Source: Varroa destructor (lineage: Eukaryota; Arthropoda; Arachnida; Mesostigmata; Varroidae). From it: DNA of 64,000 nucleotides. Location: the NCBI RefSeq assembly GCF_002443255.2, contig NW_019211456.1, positions 31,679,341 through 31,743,340 on the forward strand. Reading direction: 5' to 3'. The position numbers and the translations under genes were made by a program. The stretch's first letter is position 1, and each line of letters starts with the position of its first letter. The notes under the pieces were generated by a model. It did not search any database, was not told where the DNA came from, and saw only the letters and a list, made by a program, of their open reading frames with translations. Positions 21,500-34,517 of the stretch are shown here, piece by piece.

Positions 21500-22900
21500 T
21501 GTTACGTAACTCTTCACATTAGTTGGTGTCACTGTTAATACACGCATATACGTGAAGTTTAGCCACCACGCCAATGACTAAGCTACTTGAGCACATCGAA
21601 TAGGACAACTACCATCAGCACCTCATCTTGATCGCTCATTCAACATTAGCGGCGACGATTCTGCATGCCATCGCCATTTACAAAATGCGCGCAAGCGCCA
21701 ACCGCTAACTTCGCGATACCGGGCGTTGGTACTACGATGATGGCCGGCGAAAACCGCAAGGTAATTCCAAATCGTTACGAACACTATGACCGACGTCGAG
21801 GAATGCTTAGATATTAGTTATAAATGATACTGGACCATTATCTGGCAGCGAAACAGTAAGAAGTTGTTATAAAAGAAACACGGCTGGTAGTAGTCACACC
21901 AGAGCAAGAGCAATTGGCATATCGCTATAGTCGAATGGAAACCATTTCTCCCTCATCTATAATGCATAGTTAGAACGAAGTATACTACTGGTGGAGACGG
22001 GATACGAAATGGATGATCAAGCACTCAGCTCAGGGGTTCAGGGGACCCAATGGCGCGTTCATCATCATGATCATTAAATGTCGCCAGACAGAGCAGAATA
22101 TCGCTCATATTAAAACGGACGGTGTCTATTATACAAAATCGATAATATATTGCAGACAAGTTCTTCCTGAAAAAACGAACGTTAACGGCTAGACGTGAAT
22201 AGCTAATGTCATTGGATAATGGCAATTGAAGCTTGAGAATGAACAAACGTACTGACGACACGTAAAAAATAAGCCTATAAATAATAGGTCATAGTTCCGC
22301 AGACACCTAGTGCCTTGACAGAAGCGGTTCGGGGTTAGGTAATAAGACGATGCCTACTTTTCAAATCGGCCTTGTAGAACCGACTTTCGCCGTATGTTCA
22401 TGAAATGGCGTATTTTATCAAGCAGTTTCATTGCTCTGGCTCTTTTCTCACGTTGTACTTCACCGACACTTCAGACTCGAAAAGCGAACCCCTAGTAGGG
22501 CTCTATTAGGCGAGGTACAAATCACGCACTCACAGTTCCTAAGCACCACGAAAATAAATTCAGGGACCTAGGGCAAAACAAACACTTTACAGTCGGTTGC
22601 TCTTTTTTTTGTAAATTTCAAAAGTAAATCGTCGTATCAAATCAGATCCTCGTCGTCTTTTGCAACCGCTAGGAGCTTCGTTGGTAGGCGGGCGTCGTTG
22701 ATTCGTCGCGTATGGACTCCAGATTAACTGCTACCAGGAAATCGTCGAACTAACCGATGAAGCCATATTGGAGAAAGCGAAACTTCACCAAAGGTACGCG
22801 TTTACGTATGACGGCTCTTGTCGTAAAAGCAGCTACAGTGCAATGATGTTACACTGTACTAGCTTCAACCAGTCGTAGAGCGTGGCCTGCTTCTTGTAAA
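21500..22900. other. Non-coding stretch
   Basis: I see no supported exon or repeat here. Confidence 0.45.
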
Positions 22901-23597
22901 GTCTTAAGTCAAGTGAAGTCTGAGCCGAGCTGAAGATCGGAGCAAAGCTTGCTCGAGCTGTGGGCATCAAATACCGAGCAGCAGCTTTCCTGTTTTCTTT
23001 GTCCCAGCCAACCCCTGCTTACGGACAAAGTGCCCACCGCCCCAGCCAGCATCATCAGCAATGTCCCCGCCATAGCTTGAGTACTCGTTTTCGTTTTAGC
23101 TTCACCATCAGCCCACCACACTCGGCGGACGGCTACTCCCACCATCTCGACTAACGCCATTAAGTCATCGCCCCCTGACGAAGTTGCGGCGGAATTTGCC
23201 ACGGCCGTTTGCCATCGCGCTAGTCGAACGATGCCGCGATGCGCTCGGCAATGAACATGATCATCTCGGTCGAACAAATCACCAAAGCAGTTCAGCTATC
23301 TTGGAACATCAAATGGATGTTACGTATACGCGGCTCGATGCGCGACAATATATCGTCGGACTGGCGGTACGTCGACAATGGCCCCGCAACTGGCAGCCGC
23401 ATCGGAACGGCCCCGATAGTTACTACGTTCATCGGGTCGCACGAAGCCCACTCCACATTAGATCACACTGACAACGCAGAGATGAAAGAGCAGCGCGTAT
23501 GTGAAGGCTTGGGCAGACGATGGGTTAACGCTGAGTGGTTCAGAGAAAGCTGTAGTTCCGCAGTCAAGCAGCGTGTTAAAAAAAAAAAAAAAAAAAG
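22900..23597 (+). other. GC-rich block ending in A20
   Basis: About 670 bases of locally GC-rich sequence have overlapping open frames in two plus-strand phases (22921-23154; about 23100-23469; 23239-23577) and end in twenty A residues (23578-23597). This is the layout of an old retrocopy with a poly(A) tail, but the minus strand is open for 122 codons too and no protein is recognisable. The 6-base direct repeat GCAATG near 22844 and after the A tract is too short to prove a target duplication. Confidence 0.25.
23578..23597. repeat. A20 tract
   Basis: Twenty consecutive A residues, the longest homopolymer in the window. Confidence 0.95.
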
Positions 23598-24040
23598 CAA
23601 TGCCAGTCGTGAATGGTGCGGCCACACCAATAAATAATACTTTATCATACGATGCTACGGGTGGCGGGTTACGGGCTACCACGAGCGGTAATTTATGCGT
23701 GAGTGAAGGCGACAGTTTAACACGCACTATTGTCGGCATCGTAATTATAAACGTCATTGCTGGCATCGTCATCAGGTCCAATCTATTCAGCGTGAAGCCG
23801 CCCAACGTTCAGCTGTGCACGCATGAAAAGCCGTAGTCTGCAATTATCAATAATTATTATATATACTATACTATCGTAATAAGTAAGCGAGATGACGCTC
23901 CATACGCACGTCAGATGAGAACCCGTTGTTTCGTTTGACGCCGTATTGTACGTATATACAGTAAAATGTCTGCCCTGCACCGCCAGTACAATGGCTAGAA
24001 CGAATGGTCCAAACTCGTCTCAATAATGGTCGGATCCATA

Positions 24041-24084
24041 GAAAGAAAGAAAGAAAGAAAGGAAGGAAGGAAGGAAGGAAGGAA
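24041..24084. repeat. Compound (GAAA)5(GGAA)6 microsatellite
   Basis: A pure purine tract in which GAAA units switch cleanly to GGAA units at 24061. Such tracts can form triplex DNA. Confidence 0.95.
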
Positions 24085-24089
24085 GCGAT

Positions 24090-26110
24090 GTTGATTTCTA
24101 TAACGACATCGATGACAGACAATGGAAATCCTCGTAACGGGAGTTCCCATTCAAGTTTTCTACGTACTTAAATTGTAACAGCGACGAATGTAAGTACAAT
24201 ACGACCCTGTACGGTTTTATAGGGCACACAAGTTTCTTCAGTCTGTATTGCGGTGGTGCCGCTGTGACGATAGCAGCTTAGATAAGGTGACTCATGAACG
24301 CGTTGTAACGAAGAAGGATGGAACGGTGGCGCACTGCTTACACGTTTATTATGCGCGTGTCTGGGTATCTTATCGGATAGTCGGACCAGCGGATATTCAA
24401 AAACAACAATGATTCAATAGCCACCGCAGTAGCGGACGCTTCGGTCAAATAAACGGCAGGCATATATTCAGATCAGTTTCCGATAGTGCATTGACCTGCC
24501 CTTTACGTGGCGTTGGATAAACCGGTGAAGAATCTATTTGTTTGTTCGCAATTCCAGCTATGAAAATTGGCAAGAGGTGACGTTACAATACCTAAACAAT
24601 GTTTTATAAGTAAAATTAGGCGTTCTAATAGACACCTGCATCGATGGATGAGCTATTGCGACAGCAGCTCATTTTCCATTGTGTTGTTCCATTGAACTCT
24701 ATCGGAATATCGTTACCAGTTTTGTTGAATAGTTGTGTTACATGTAGAAGGTTCCTCCAAGATGCATCTGTATGTGATAAGACTTAATTACTTTATCGTA
24801 GATATCGTTGTATCATGTCTGTGCCTATTAGGCAATCAACCTTATCGAACATCCGCAACCTTTAGCACTTCCTCCTAGTCAATTAATGGCGTCGTAATGG
24901 TTAAATTTGAAACACATAAATACCCTATATATTATTGCATGTAGCACTAAAAAGTCAAATAGAAAGCATTAATAACGGTCGATCCTATCGTAGCCGACGA
25001 TCTCCGATTAGGAAAGGACCAGTACTCCTTACGTTCAACCTCCGATTCAGCTAGTCACAAGTACACTATTGCAATACTATTTTTCTTATTGTTTATATTA
25101 TTCTTCTAATCTTCGTTAGTTTAACAATTGTGAGTAATTAACTGTATGTAGTGTTATTACTGATAGTTTATATATACATATCGTTCTCGATTTGTACGAG
25201 TCCCGAGGGACGAACATGATCCTTCGGCTATGGTCGTTACTCACAACCATCGACAACGGAATGGTAACTAGGTGAAACCTATTATTTGTAGTTATATATA
25301 TATATATATATATATATAATCATCTTCTAAATGAACGTATTGTACAATGGCCAACCGATCTTAAACAGGCACTCAATGACGCACCGTCGAGCGTGCTTTG
25401 TTCTCAAGGTGATGCGATCATCAATTTATAGATACGGTCACCTTTCGTCTTTTAACGCTATTACGAGACGCGATTGATCTACTTCCATCGCTGACCAGTC
25501 TCATGTGAGCATTCTAAACCGGGCACTTACTAGTTAACACCTAACATAACGCAAGGCCCGTAATTGTGAAGGCTTGCTAGAATGTTCAAAATCGGCAATA
25601 GCAGCAGATACTAAGGACGTATCCTTGAAGTAATACGATTGCTAATATAATAGAAAAAATATTATTGTACGGTGATAGAGCATTGACGAAAATCTCATCC
25701 TGATAGCAACACTCATCATCTTGCGTAACGGTAGTCCACTTAATCAGAGCAGTGGCAAAAATTGCATCACCTTGGTACCGTAAAGCATCATCTTCTTTGT
25801 CATGATATACATCGCAAGTGTAGACATAACGCCGAACGCGGTTGTACCTCGCAGAAATTTCACTTTGAACATTCTTTTGTCATCGATTTCTGTCTAGTTA
25901 AAAAAAGACAAACACACCCGACCAACAGAAAATACATTTCGGGCAAAAAAAACTACTCGTCCGCAGGGTATCGTAAACGAACTCGCCGTTGCCTATACCA
26001 CTGTATAACTACTCTATCGATGGTCGGGCGTCAACTGGTGAGCGACGCAAGAAGCGATTAGTTCAATGATGATGTCTAACATATAAGGTATTTATACGAG
26101 ACTTAATAAT
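24090..26110. other. AT-rich non-coding stretch
   Basis: I see no supported gene. A plus frame at 25762-26061 is 99 codons long without splice or domain evidence. A TA run lies at 25293-25318. Confidence 0.45.
25293..25318. repeat. (TA)13 microsatellite
   Basis: Thirteen uninterrupted TA units. Confidence 0.95.
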
Positions 26111-26657
26111 GATGCGGCATTCGCTTGGCCTCCGTTCACCGTCCCCTTCACTGCTGTAGCTTGAGGCGGATCGGCAAGCGTTTCGGATCGTTCAAGCAGA
26201 TGCAACAAAGCAACGAATTGCAGGAAAAAAGTACTTCCTACAGGGTGAAAACAAAGGCGGCCACATACAGATGCGATGAATCGGATTCGTTGTTAGCGTC
26301 TGGAATGGAACAAAATACGCGAACAAATGTATACATAGGCCAGAAACACATCAGTGGAAGCTGGCAACGAAACAGGCCGTCCGCCGTGGCCGTTAATATC
26401 GACGAAGCCAGAATACAGCCGATCGAATATGCGATAAATTTGCGCGAAAAATAGAAGGTCAGAGGTTGGCAGTCAACGATAGCGATAAATCCCGCCGACA
26501 AACGCAGCTGCAGGCGAAAGGAGAAGAAAATGCGATAATGGAACGGATCCACAGTTGCTACCTAGAGTCAAGTAAGCCGGTCAATTCAGAACTAGAACGC
26601 ACACAAAGTGTGGCAGAGGTTCATGATGGCGTCAACTCGCACAAAGAAAAACGCTAG
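26111..26657 (+). pseudogene. A-rich region with two overlapping open frames
   Basis: One plus frame is open from 26111 to 26454 and a second, one base out of step, from about 26396 to 26657. Both give hydrophilic peptides. The first contains RIGKRFGSFKQMQQSNE; the second contains KFARKIEGQRLAVNDSDKS and GEENAIMERIHSCYLESS. Together they suggest one old reading frame of about 180 codons with a frameshift near 26400-26450. The strand is purine-rich, which makes any frame look hydrophilic, so this may be chance. No domain is recognised. Confidence 0.28.
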
Positions 26658-26659
26658 GT

Positions 26660-29600
26660 GTATAATTATGCTGTCGTCGTTCGTCAGTAAGCTTCACTTG
26701 ATACCTATATCACTGGTACGGTATGTGGCGAACTTAATATTCATTGGGAGGATGCTGTTATTGAACAAAATCGTATTGTCATAGGGGCTTATGTGGGGGG
26801 GCATCGTAGGGAGCATATAGTAGTTGAAATTAATTGATTGTCTTACTATGCAGTGCCGCTCTTATATCGCAAACTTAAATTGACCTTTTATTGTGCACAG
26901 ATCTAACTGATAGGCAATTTTCGAGCACTTCTTTCGAGTTTTAGCTTTTGGCTCTTACGTAGTGTTTTCATCATCAGAATATAACAAGCGTACTTAAATT
27001 GACATCGCACAGTCCTCCCTGTTGTTTCCCGTTTGTAAAATTCGCATATACAAAATACTTGAAAACAAATTTAGTTTTTTTTAACTATAAGTAATAGAAT
27101 TTTGCACATACAAAATTTTGGTTCGCGTTTGAAAAGATAGACTTCTCCTATTCTGAAAATAGTCATGTACCGCTTAATTCATCAAGAATATTAATTGCAG
27201 TTCTGTGAGCTATTTCCAAAAACAACTTAACTCTGGTATCGTATGTGTTTACGTGTATGAGTTTATGAAGCGTTTTTGTGCTATAATTACCCATTGTATT
27301 TAGATAGTAGTCTTCAATCACTTCGATTTGCGATAGCGAAAGAAGGACGTATCAGAACTTTTTCACCGTTATTAATAACACAAATGGGTCTGTCATTTCG
27401 TATCAGTATTTGAATATGTGACATATGCGTCAACACAGTTTGCCTCTTACTCTTCATTTAAACATTGTTCAGCTCTTCACGCCGACCTAACAATCGACCA
27501 AAATTTTGCCCATGTCAAGGTTGCCAGCCAAAGCGTGCGCAGTATTATTAGCAGCCACGATCAATAGACAATCATATTGACAATATATAATCATGGCGTG
27601 CCGTTAGTGTGATTAGGGTAATGTTTGAAGATATCGGACAATCGACTTTAACGTGATACAGTACTATAAATACAAGGTAAGACGCGTAAAGACGCGCCGT
27701 AACGCATCTTCATCAACAATAAACAATCGATATATGTTGAATTATAGGTTCGCGTTGTGCCAAAAATGTTTCTGCTTGGGCTAATTCGCATACCTCCTTC
27801 AACCAGGAGAACTGGTCGGCAACTGGAATCGAATGTATAGAAGAGAAGATCATCTATTGCACGAGCCAAATGTGTTTTGCGCCATCGAAACGGTCTTGTT
27901 CTAGTGCGGATTAAGCAAGACACCTAGTATTCTTCAGGGTCCAACAGCCTGCTTGACAGAATGCCTGCCAGCGACTCGGGACATAGAGGTTCCAACGGAA
28001 CGAAGAATATACGAAGATGGCACACCAAGCTGAGAGCTACCTGATATTATGCTGAGATGACGCGGCAGGTCTTTGTTGCCTGTTATTACCCTGTACCACT
28101 ATCTTTCTTACCTACTATTGTTGTAAGCATTGTATAGCTTGGAATATGTAAAAGGAAACATAATATAGCTTCTTGCTTTAATCGTGACGAAAAAACTAAA
28201 CGTTTTGCTGATTCTACCTTCTACCAGTCATCACGTTAGCTATTCCAGAAGTATTTCAAAGTTATTTATTACGAGCATATCACTTACAATTGAACATTAA
28301 AGAAATACCTTCGTCTACCTTTTGGACTCTGTAAATTGTTCTATTCGATCTTCCTAGTGTCTATTGACATATCTAGGCTTATTATCCATTTGTCAATTGG
28401 CCAGGGGTCGCATAAAAACGCCTAATAAGACGTGTGATTGCACGACGCAGCCACGAAGTTGAAAAACGTGCACGATAAACCGTTCGTATTCCAAGTGCAG
28501 TAACTGAAATACTGAATACGAGCCATTGCGCACAGAAAAAAAGATCGTGTATGTTCATGAGGAAGATACAAGTCGAACAATGTTTCGTAGATAGATAAAT
28601 GATCAAACCTATTTTTTTTTCAATCAGTTTTAAAGTTGCTTACAGTTATAGGATCCTGCATCCTTCGGCTGCACGATATTCTTTTGAACGCTTAGTTTCA
28701 GCTGGCTCGAGCTCACGGCAACACTGTCCAGAAAAATTACTGCTAAAAATGGGTCTAATCGTGTAAGATCTCCGGATCTTATTCAGGTCGATTAGCTTTA
28801 TAGGAGGTCAATCGAGGATGTTTTGTCTAGTTAGAAAAAACCTGGACCTCAGAAGAAACACGTAAGATAATGAGCATCAAATAACGATTGTGCCATCCCT
28901 TGACAGGAAGCTGGAAGGATCAAAAGCTTCAGTTAAATATGTCTAGAGGTAATAAAGGAAAATCCTGGTTCTTGTATCACCAAGGTACACACTCGGAACG
29001 ATTCATTTGAGTAAACCCAACCAGCTACTTACTTTTATGCTTTTTTGATTTATGAATCTCGTCGACCCCGAATGGTCAAAAGTAACGGCAGCAATATATC
29101 AAATATCTTTTATATTTAGCTGGCAAGCTGTTCTGTACAACTAGGGGGCATCTACACAGTGATCTAACTCTGGACCTTCAAATATAGTTCTCTTAGGTAA
29201 TTCGAACTATCCATAGTATTAATTCCGGGAAAAACGTTGTCTACTTAATTCATTAACACATAAAACTAATAATAAACGGCGACGAATACACGAAAGATCA
29301 TCTATAGCCGTATATCTGATCACCGCCTTTTTGGTTGCTCGTCCACCGCGCCTCGATTTCGGCCGCCGCTTGACCTTCCAAGTATTTATCACGCGGAAGC
29401 AAGTTGCAGGAACCAAAATAACTACAGGGCAATTAGCTTAGCATGACATAAGTCGTAGGGCCTGCCGTCGACATACATCATAATACTGATTGACGGTATG
29501 GTTCGGTAGAGTGAGCCGGCTAAAGCGGAACTAACCTACTGAGGAAGGTGAGCAAGAGTACCGTGGCTTATTCGCTCCCATTCGGCAAACGAACGGTGCT

Positions 29601-30130
29601 TTTCAGTGGGATGATTCTTGAAGAAACGGTACTTGCTGCGATTTTTTTGCCACTTCTGCGGACAAAAACAGAGGAGGAACAAGCAACAGTTGTAGTAGCG
29701 GTGGCTAAAAGCATTTTCAAGCAATTGGCATTTAATATGATACATGTCCACGTTCGCCTGTATGCAGGCTTAGATAGAACGCCGCTTCACAGAATGCTCG
29801 TTGTCTTCATGTACTAACGGACGTAAATGGGCCCTAGTTCTCTTTGTTTGAAAAGCATCCTAACTGCTAGAATGTCAAGCAGTTCATACGGTACTCATGC
29901 GAAAACGTAAACTGCCTCAATTACGCATCTGCTGATGCTACTTGGGCATCAGTCAACGCGGCCGAAGTCAATTTACTCACTTAACCTTGCGTTAAAAGCT
30001 ATTGCCTGCGATGATAGCAGGTGGATAGATGTAAAAAACGGCACTAATTTTTGTTTGATTGTCATCGTCGTATCGGCCAACCAACTAAGTATCGTAGATA
30101 TGTATGTGTCCTTATAATTATCCACGTCTT
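26660..30130. other. Mostly non-coding stretch
   Basis: No supported exon. A minus frame at 27648-27923 (91 codons) and a plus frame at 29548-29817 (89 codons) lack splice or domain support. A 7-bp palindromic stem (TAAGATC/GATCTTA, four-base loop) lies at 28764-28781. Confidence 0.4.
28764..28781. repeat. 7-bp palindromic stem
   Basis: TAAGATC and GATCTTA pair around TCCG. Confidence 0.6.
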
Positions 30131-30134
30131 GCAG

Positions 30135-30260
30135 GTAGGGCATCGGCGTCCCGATGTCGTATCATCACAGGCGACTCACCTAGCGCTCGACAATAGCATC
30201 ATCCCCAACGGCGACAGCGATAGTAACAAAGAAAGCAACAAGAAGACGAAAAGCTGCTAA
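30135..30260 (+). CDS. Candidate terminal exon with a basic, Cys-ended tail
   Basis: A good acceptor (CCACGTCTTGCAG) is followed by 41 codons in phase 0, the only frame open across the stretch, ending in TAA. The peptide starts VGHRRPDVVSSQATHLALDN and ends SNKESNKKTKSC. A Lys-rich tail closing on Cys is reminiscent of prenylated small GTPases, but this is only a composition match; no G-box is visible and no upstream exon was found. The product is unknown. Confidence 0.33.
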   Translation, partial: VGHRRPDVVSSQATHLALDNSIIPNGDSDSNKESNKKTKSC

Positions 30261-30696
30261 CAACGGCGCACAGTATCGGTAAATTCTAACCTTCCACTGG
30301 CAGCAACATCATCAGCATCCTCATTACAGCCTTCATGACGCTTGACTTCTACTACTAACAATTTCATTACGAACATCGTTTTGACACCTGTTTTCGATCG
30401 AGTTCTTTTTAGGCTCAGATAGTCAATTGGTAGGCCGGTCCAAGGAAGAACGTCAGTGCCTATTCAGTGCGTACCATCAGTAACTGCTAGCGACAGCAGC
30501 GATCTTCAAGCACTGTTTGACAACAACAAATGCATGCGCCTGTTGTCGCTTCGTTAATATCGACGGCGACGCTACGTCCACTGTTGTTGCTGTAACCGCG
30601 ACCGATTGTTGATTGCCGCTTGTTCATTTGCAGGCTTTATTTCGTTCGATGGTCGTTCATGATGTAGCGCGGAACATCTCGTTGTTCAATAACAAA

Positions 30697-30951
30697 ATGG
30701 CGCTCAGAGACAGAGCTCAGCAGCCAAACGGACAAGATTTGGTCGCACCGAACGAACACCGCGAAACTGTCCAACGCACGCGGCGCGGGAGAGGGACCTC
30801 TTTTCGGCAATACACTGCTCGACGTCTATGCGTCTCCTATTTACCCCTACCCCGGGCCCGATACCCTGCATTGATTGCTGCTTCTTACCGGTTGCGTCAC
30901 CGATACACGTCATGTAAGCAAGCCACGCACGCAAAGCGTATAGGCTGTTGA
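30697..30951 (+). CDS. Candidate first coding exon in a CpG-rich stretch
   Basis: An ATG in strong context (CAAAATGGCG) opens 84 codons in a CpG-rich stretch (about 30450-30960). The peptide starts MALRDRAQQPNGQDLVAPNE and is Arg-rich. A possible donor (TCAT|GTAAGC) lies near 30913, before the in-frame TGA at 30949-30951. The minus strand is open over most of the same bases. It may be the start of an unseen gene, or an untranslated first exon. Confidence 0.25.
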   Translation: MALRDRAQQPNGQDLVAPNEHRETVQRTRRGRGTSFRQYTARRLCVSYLPLPRARYPALIAASYRLRHRYTSCKQATHAKRIGC

Positions 30952-30959
30952 TGATATCG

Positions 30960-33480
30960 GCGACGCTGCTGTAGTGGGTATCGGTTGAGAAAAAATCGTA
31001 TCCAATTCGCTCATTAGAAAGATAATGGTGGAGGGTGCATTGACCAACGGCCCGACAGAATCACGGGGGACCCGTAGGGTCTAAACTAGGTGAAAAGTAA
31101 TCGAACTTAGCACGCTGAAATCGTACGCAGTTAAACGGATAGACTGCACAACAAAGGAGGAAGACTGTAAAAGGGGAAAATGTGACTTACGGATTCTCGC
31201 TGTAGCGTGCGTTTCTTGGTCGCTGTTTTTACGCAGCATTCCTTGTTTGTTTCCTTTACCCCCACACATTGTCGTTCTGCGACGCGATGGTAAATATTTA
31301 ATAGGATGCAATTAAATATGTAAAATAAACATTTTAATAGGATACCATAGAAGAACTTCTAGATTAGAATTTACATCTTTTCGTGTGCAATGTAATAATA
31401 TAGTATTATTCGTATCAATAACGAAATGCCCTGTCAAAACGAACCATACTCGTATCTAAATTGATAACAAAGACATTTATTGGTTGCGTCCTGAAGAACA
31501 TGAAGGGCTAATCCTGGAACGTTCGTAAAATTCTATATGTCATAGCTATGGCGTGTTGTGGATAGACGTCGTGTCATCTAATAAATATATTTCCGACGTG
31601 CTACTTCAATAATTCCTGCTTGCGAAATCGAGACGCGGTAAACAAGACGAACGAAAAGCAAAGACTGGAAAAGCCCCTTCAGCGTGAGCGAAACCTATGA
31701 CAAAGTATGTGGGTATACAGGCAGAATCACCGTGTAAGAGTCACATAGGGTAGGCACCCGGGATCATGGCTGCCGTCACAGCTACATAACAGCAACCTTA
31801 CAGATCAGCAACAAGCGCATTGTATAAGCGAATCGGGTTTAACGAGCAGACGCGAACACTTAAATACAGAGCCGACCAATCAGATCTACAAAGCATATAG
31901 TTTTGCCTTCTTCCCTCATCCGAATCGGATTCTTGTTGCTCGATTAGGGCCTTCGGAGCGGGAGTTTTGGTGCTTTTCTTGATATGATTCTCCGCCAGGA
32001 AGCACGTGCCAAGTCAAATCGGACCAATAATAAAGATCACGTACGCGCGTGCCCGTTCCGCCCTAGAGCATGTCTTAGGCATTCGTATCGTGTGTCGGTA
32101 ACGTTCCGCGCTTACGGCACTGTGAACTTGCTATGCTCTAGCCCTCCGCAGCGCTCGTTTGGCCTTGCCTGAGACATCCTCGCTCGTGAGCATACGAAAA
32201 CAATAATGAGCAAAGAGCAACAATACGGCGGAAGTGGTCGTGCGATCGTCGTAATTCTTGCCACCTGTGCAGGATCGTTTGTCCGTTGCCACGAACGGTA
32301 TCAAGTACCTGTACGGCTTTCGCAATGATGGTCATCTAGACGAATTGCAATGTTTGGCAATTACACGATTAATATCATTCAATAGAACCGGTTATCTTGG
32401 TGAACGGCAAGGGCCTGCGGCTAGATTTGTCCAAGTTAGATTCGAGTCAGAAAAGGCATACAAGTATTCGTTGCTTGATTAATATGTACGTATGCTTGAA
32501 TGTATGCATAATAGTACGCAGCTACGCTATATTATAATGAAGACCTACCAATATGAAGAAGAAATGGTCGACCTCTTTACTGGCAGTTAATCAATGATTG
32601 CTTAATTAGTGTGCCGTTTGTTCAGGCTTTGTATTTTATTGTATTTGTACACAAGTGATACAGCGATAGAGTTGTATCCCGTTTTGTCCAGCAATGTGGT
32701 AGTCCGTGGATCAAGACCGTAGTAGATTCCTGGCGCACATTTATAAGATCAGAGTGAGGCCTGATGTGAAGAACGGGAAATAACCATCTCATGGAGTCGT
32801 CCATACATTTCAATTGTGCGAGGAATATCTACGAGGTGCAGGCAAGAAAAATGCTTGAGGATAAGCTAAGTTACAGGGTACTGTCACGTGCTAAAGGCAG
32901 ATCTGAATACGTATGTGATATACGTAAACAGTCACAGATAGGGCAGCGTAGCCAATATTGAATTCTCTATTTTGGCAAGACGACACTAGATGATATCGAT
33001 TGTGATAGAGATCCGGGCTTGAAATACGCTATCGAACCATACATGTTCACTTGAAGGAAAGCCTTTCGATCAACTTTCTGTTAAACACACCTGAGGAGGG
33101 ATCGTACAGAGGAAATCCAGTACAAAAACTCACTATTAATACACCATGAACGAACTAAGTCATCGGCTCGTTCTATATTTAAGTAATCAGATACTTTTGT
33201 CCGCAGCAGATACGGTGAAAATAGTGGTTTGTATCTATATGGCGTGAACACGTCTTACCAATTTTCACCTCATGCTTTGTTGTCGGTCTTTACTGATCAA
33301 TACTATTTGAAATATTTCTGCCATTTTCTTTAAGAAGCCCGAATATGCAGGCTCTTATTAGTGTGCGCTTTACCTTCGATCTACGTATAGAAGTATCGGA
33401 CAGGAGACGGGAGTGAGAGCTTCACCTTGTTTCTACGGGTGCGGAAGCTTTTCAAAATAGATCTGCCCTCTGTACTTTGA
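30960..33480. other. Mostly non-coding stretch
   Basis: Apart from the open frame at 32258-32482, nothing here is supported. Confidence 0.4.
32258..32482 (+). pseudogene. Open frame with a LINE ORF1-like composition
   Basis: Seventy-four codons end at TAA and include NGIKYLYGFRNDGHLDELQC, a middle with a basic-aromatic TGYLGERQGP, and ARFVQVRFESEKAYKYSLL. The R-x-V-x-V-x-FESE-x-A pattern recalls the nucleic-acid-binding part of LINE ORF1 proteins, where a strand ending in F(E/S)S is followed by a helix. This is a loose pattern from memory and could be chance. There is no ATG at the start of the frame. Confidence 0.25.
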
Positions 33481-33481
33481 A

Positions 33482-34025
33482 GTGAAAATAGCCCCTGAGG
33501 TACTCCTGCTGTTGAGGGCGCCGTCGTTGCCTGCCAAAAATCTTCGTCAACAAACCGTCGAATGGCGACGCTTCGAGCTTGGCTGTCGATCAGACGCGGC
33601 CGTTCTCAGCCGATCGGTCTACGTAAACTTTCAACGCAAAATAACTTCGACTATCGCTCTTCTACCGCAGCTAGCTACTCCGACGTTGATCGGCTGCGGC
33701 GGCGACGATAAGGGCAGAAGCTCGAGCCTGGGATGTCTCTTCTTCGTGACCAATATCGCCTCTGGCTTTTCGTATTCGCACCGGTTTATTAGCGGCGGCG
33801 GCGGCGGCGGCAGCGGCAGCGACAGGATCACTGGGCGAATGGACCTCATTGCGGCATCGAGCGCAAAAAACAGTCGAAGCAACGCTCTGATCAAGGACAG
33901 CAGTAGATTGGCTACGAAATACGACCAATCTAGCAGCCGCAAGTAGATCGAGTCGTGTTGCTCCTACCTATTACATACGTTGGTCAAGTGGAATACCACC
34001 TTATGTCATGTAATACTGTAGCAAG
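33482..34025 (+). other. Possible 5' untranslated exon (CpG-rich)
   Basis: A CpG-rich stretch ends at a strong AAG|GTAAGA donor (34025/34026), 101 bases before the acceptor of the exon at 34127. A 154-codon frame (33482-33946) starting at GTG is open through it, with a Gly run from the GGC repeat, but stops before the donor. The minus strand is open too (Ala run). An untranslated first exon for the gene at 34131 is the simplest reading. Confidence 0.3.
33792..33810. repeat. (GGC)6 microsatellite
   Basis: Encodes Gly on plus and Ala on minus in the overlapping open frames. Confidence 0.85.
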
Positions 34026-34126
34026 GTAAGATTAGCTTGCTTACGAAGCAAGACATTTTTGATACCGTTTTAAAAAACCTGCTAACGCTCCATATTTCTT
34101 CTAACTGTGTAATGGTCTCTGCACAG

Positions 34127-34260
34127 AACTATGGCGGATGGACCTGGTGGTCATCAATTGGCCTTTCAGGATCGTCACCCGTCGCTAAGAAGCAGAGCAA
34201 TCATCGGGCAAATGGCGCGTACCTCTCGGCTTCTATCATATATTGCGTTTGCCTCTTGTT
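34127..34260 (+). CDS. First coding exon of a possible small membrane protein
   Basis: A CTCTGCACAG acceptor is followed by four bases and an ATG (34131) in good context; the exon ends at TTGTT|GTAAGA in phase 1. The 43 residues begin MADGPGGHQLAFQDRHP, have a basic middle, and end LLSYIAFASC, the start of a hydrophobic helix. Joined to 34518-34642 it gives an 84-residue protein with one membrane span (about residues 34-54) and a basic cytosolic-type N-terminus, as in a type II or tail-anchored protein. No family is recognised. Confidence 0.38.
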
Positions 34261-34517
34261 GTAAGACGTACATTCTCACGCGAGTACACACTCACACACA
34301 GGCAGACAGGCACGAAAAATAAGAGCCGTCAAAAACCTTTAGAGAACAACGGCGACAACAGCGGACCAGCGGTAAGAGCCTGAGTAGCCATGGCACCCAA
34401 TGGCACCACAAGCCGCTATGCCAACAGTAGAGAATTCAGCAATCAGCTTATCGAAACACTACTTGGCATAACTAGCTAATACGCCTTTCGCTGTATACAT
34501 GCCTCCTCTATCTCTAG

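Noticed and set aside
22909..23277. 122-codon minus-strand frame
   Set aside because: Plus-strand frames over the same bases are equally open; no domain or splice support.
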